Origin: Hamiltosporidium magnivora
Taxonomy: Eukaryota > Microsporidia > Dubosqiidae
NCBI GenBank assembly: GCA_004325065.1
Contig: PITI01000150.1
Span: forward strand, 1 to 19,051
Length of the DNA: 19,051 nt
Direction: 5' to 3'
Part shown: one piece after another, positions 18,494-19,051 of the stretch
How positions within the stretch are numbered: position 1 is the first letter of the stretch
How the letters are laid out: each line of letters begins with the position of its first letter
Translations under genes and position numbers: made by a program
Notes under the pieces: model-generated
Told to the model about the DNA's origin: nothing
The model's database searches: none
What the model saw: only the letters and a program-made list of their open reading frames with translations

Positions 18494-18754
18494 TCAATTA
18501 ATAATTTTTCGATCAATATCATAATTATTGCAATCAATATAATAATACAGCAATCCATGAATAAAATTTTTGGTTAAAATTTTTTTTCCCATTTTTATAT
18601 GTTTTATTCTACCTCTTTCACCACTACTGTCTCTTCTTCCAAATACGACTCTTCCTTTAATGTTATTGATCGGTTCCTCTAGAGTGGTTCCTCCTTGTAT
18701 TATAAAGGGTATAATATTTTTCTTTATTTTTTGTTTTAACACAACCTTCTTCAT
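18494..18754 (-). CDS. small ORF downstream of the retrotransposon fragment
   Basis: This 86-residue frame starts with ATG and begins MKKVVLKQKIKKNIIPF. It has a glycine/arginine-rich middle (GRVVFGRRDSSGERGR) and a Lys/Tyr/Asn-rich end. I do not recognise it. It begins 32 bp after the stop of the retrotransposon frame and in another frame, so it may be part of that element's 3' region, a displaced continuation of its coding sequence, or a chance ORF. The retrotransposon's own frame is also open for about 40 codons past its TAG, so two frames overlap here and neither is clearly the right one. Confidence 0.25.
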   Translation of the reverse strand: MKKVVLKQKIKKNIIPFIIQGGTTLEEPINNIKGRVVFGRRDSSGERGRIKHIKMGKKILTKNFIHGLLYYYIDCNNYDIDRKIIN

Positions 18755-18785
18755 TACTCGCTTGTTTTAAAGGAAGTTTTGGTTC

Positions 18786-19051
18786 CTAATGCATCTCTGC
18801 TCTCATAATAACACCCATTGACGCTCTCTCCCAGCTCTGTTCGGCATTTAGTCCTGACTCAATCCCTCTTCGTCGACCAAAGGAAATTGTTTCGACTGTT
18901 TTCTTAAGTACTAAGGACTGAATGTATGCCTCTACATTCGTGGGTATTTCTAGTCTTTTAAGATGAGATTTATGGTATTTTGTCACAATACCGTCCCAGG
19001 TCATCACATAGGGGATTATCCCAACACTACACTTATAAATAAGACCCAACT
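18786..19051 (-). CDS. C-terminal end of an RLE-type non-LTR retrotransposon protein (partial)
   Basis: The frame is cut by the right edge of the window, so its true start lies outside; there is no ATG at the edge, where the codon at 19049 is TTG. The 88 visible codons include CSVGIIPYVMTWDGIVTKYH, then KRLEIPT, then EAYIQSLVLKKTVETIS and GRRRGIESG, ending at a TAG. The pattern of a hydrophobic strand IIP-x-V, a Gly, Val-x-Lys, a Leu-rich helix, and then Gln-x-x-Val-Leu-x-x-Thr matches the region following the restriction-like endonuclease domain in R2/Dong/CRE-like elements, which integrate by target-primed reverse transcription. The reverse transcriptase and endonuclease cores would lie beyond the window. 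G+C content is higher than in the neighbouring desert, consistent with a younger insertion. A host gene is less likely. Confidence 0.55.
   Translation of the reverse strand, partial: LGLIYKCSVGIIPYVMTWDGIVTKYHKSHLKRLEIPTNVEAYIQSLVLKKTVETISFGRRRGIESGLNAEQSWERASMGVIMRAEMH

Noticed and set aside
18570..18770. 66-codon plus-strand hydrophobic ORF
   Set aside because: It is a shadow of the minus-strand ORF at 18494-18754 and of low-complexity T-rich sequence.

Overview
The window looks like microsporidian nuclear DNA. It is very A+T-rich and carries a few short, compact genes. A nucleotide kinase gene is split by a 25-nt intron of the tiny microsporidian type. A secreted ricin-B-lectin-like protein and a RhoGAP-like protein fit the same group, and the right edge holds the end of a non-LTR retrotransposon. 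These assignments come from reading motifs by eye; no database search was run, and the genus is not determined.

Layout. 1-2820: mostly A/T-rich sequence with small degenerate tandem repeats, one plausible short lysine-rich gene (815-1000), and a small G+C-richer patch around 1447-1608. 2822-6381 is the gene-bearing block: a minus-strand lectin-like secreted gene (2822-3352); a roughly 1-kb minisatellite made of two arrays of one repeat family in opposite orientation (3581-4553); a minus-strand gene resembling the kinetochore/monopolin subunit Csm1/Pcs1 (4554-5105); a minus-strand tRNA-Leu(CAA) (5496-5579); and a plus-strand, intron-containing NMP kinase with UMP/CMP-kinase-like motifs (5820-6381). 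6382-8411 has no convincing gene. A RhoGAP-like gene lies at 8566-9360, perhaps with a broken 5' extension at 8412-8560.

From 9361 to about 18490 there is no intact gene that I can support. Within this desert are an isolated G+C-rich island (about 15236-15720) of unknown nature, a two-copy repeat (16064-16180), and two stretches on the minus strand (about 16207-17290 and 17765-18290) that may be eroded genes. The evidence for these relics is weak, because open stretches of that length can arise by chance in such sequence.

The right edge (18786-19051, minus strand, cut by the window end) looks like the C-terminal end of an RLE-type non-LTR retrotransposon, with a small ORF just downstream of it.

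How the genes relate: there is no sign of an operon. The genes have unrelated roles: nucleotide metabolism, chromosome segregation, translation, Rho signalling and a secreted lectin. The most interesting structures are the head-to-head inverted minisatellite between the lectin and Csm1-like genes, the intron in the kinase, and the possible microsporidian monopolin subunit.
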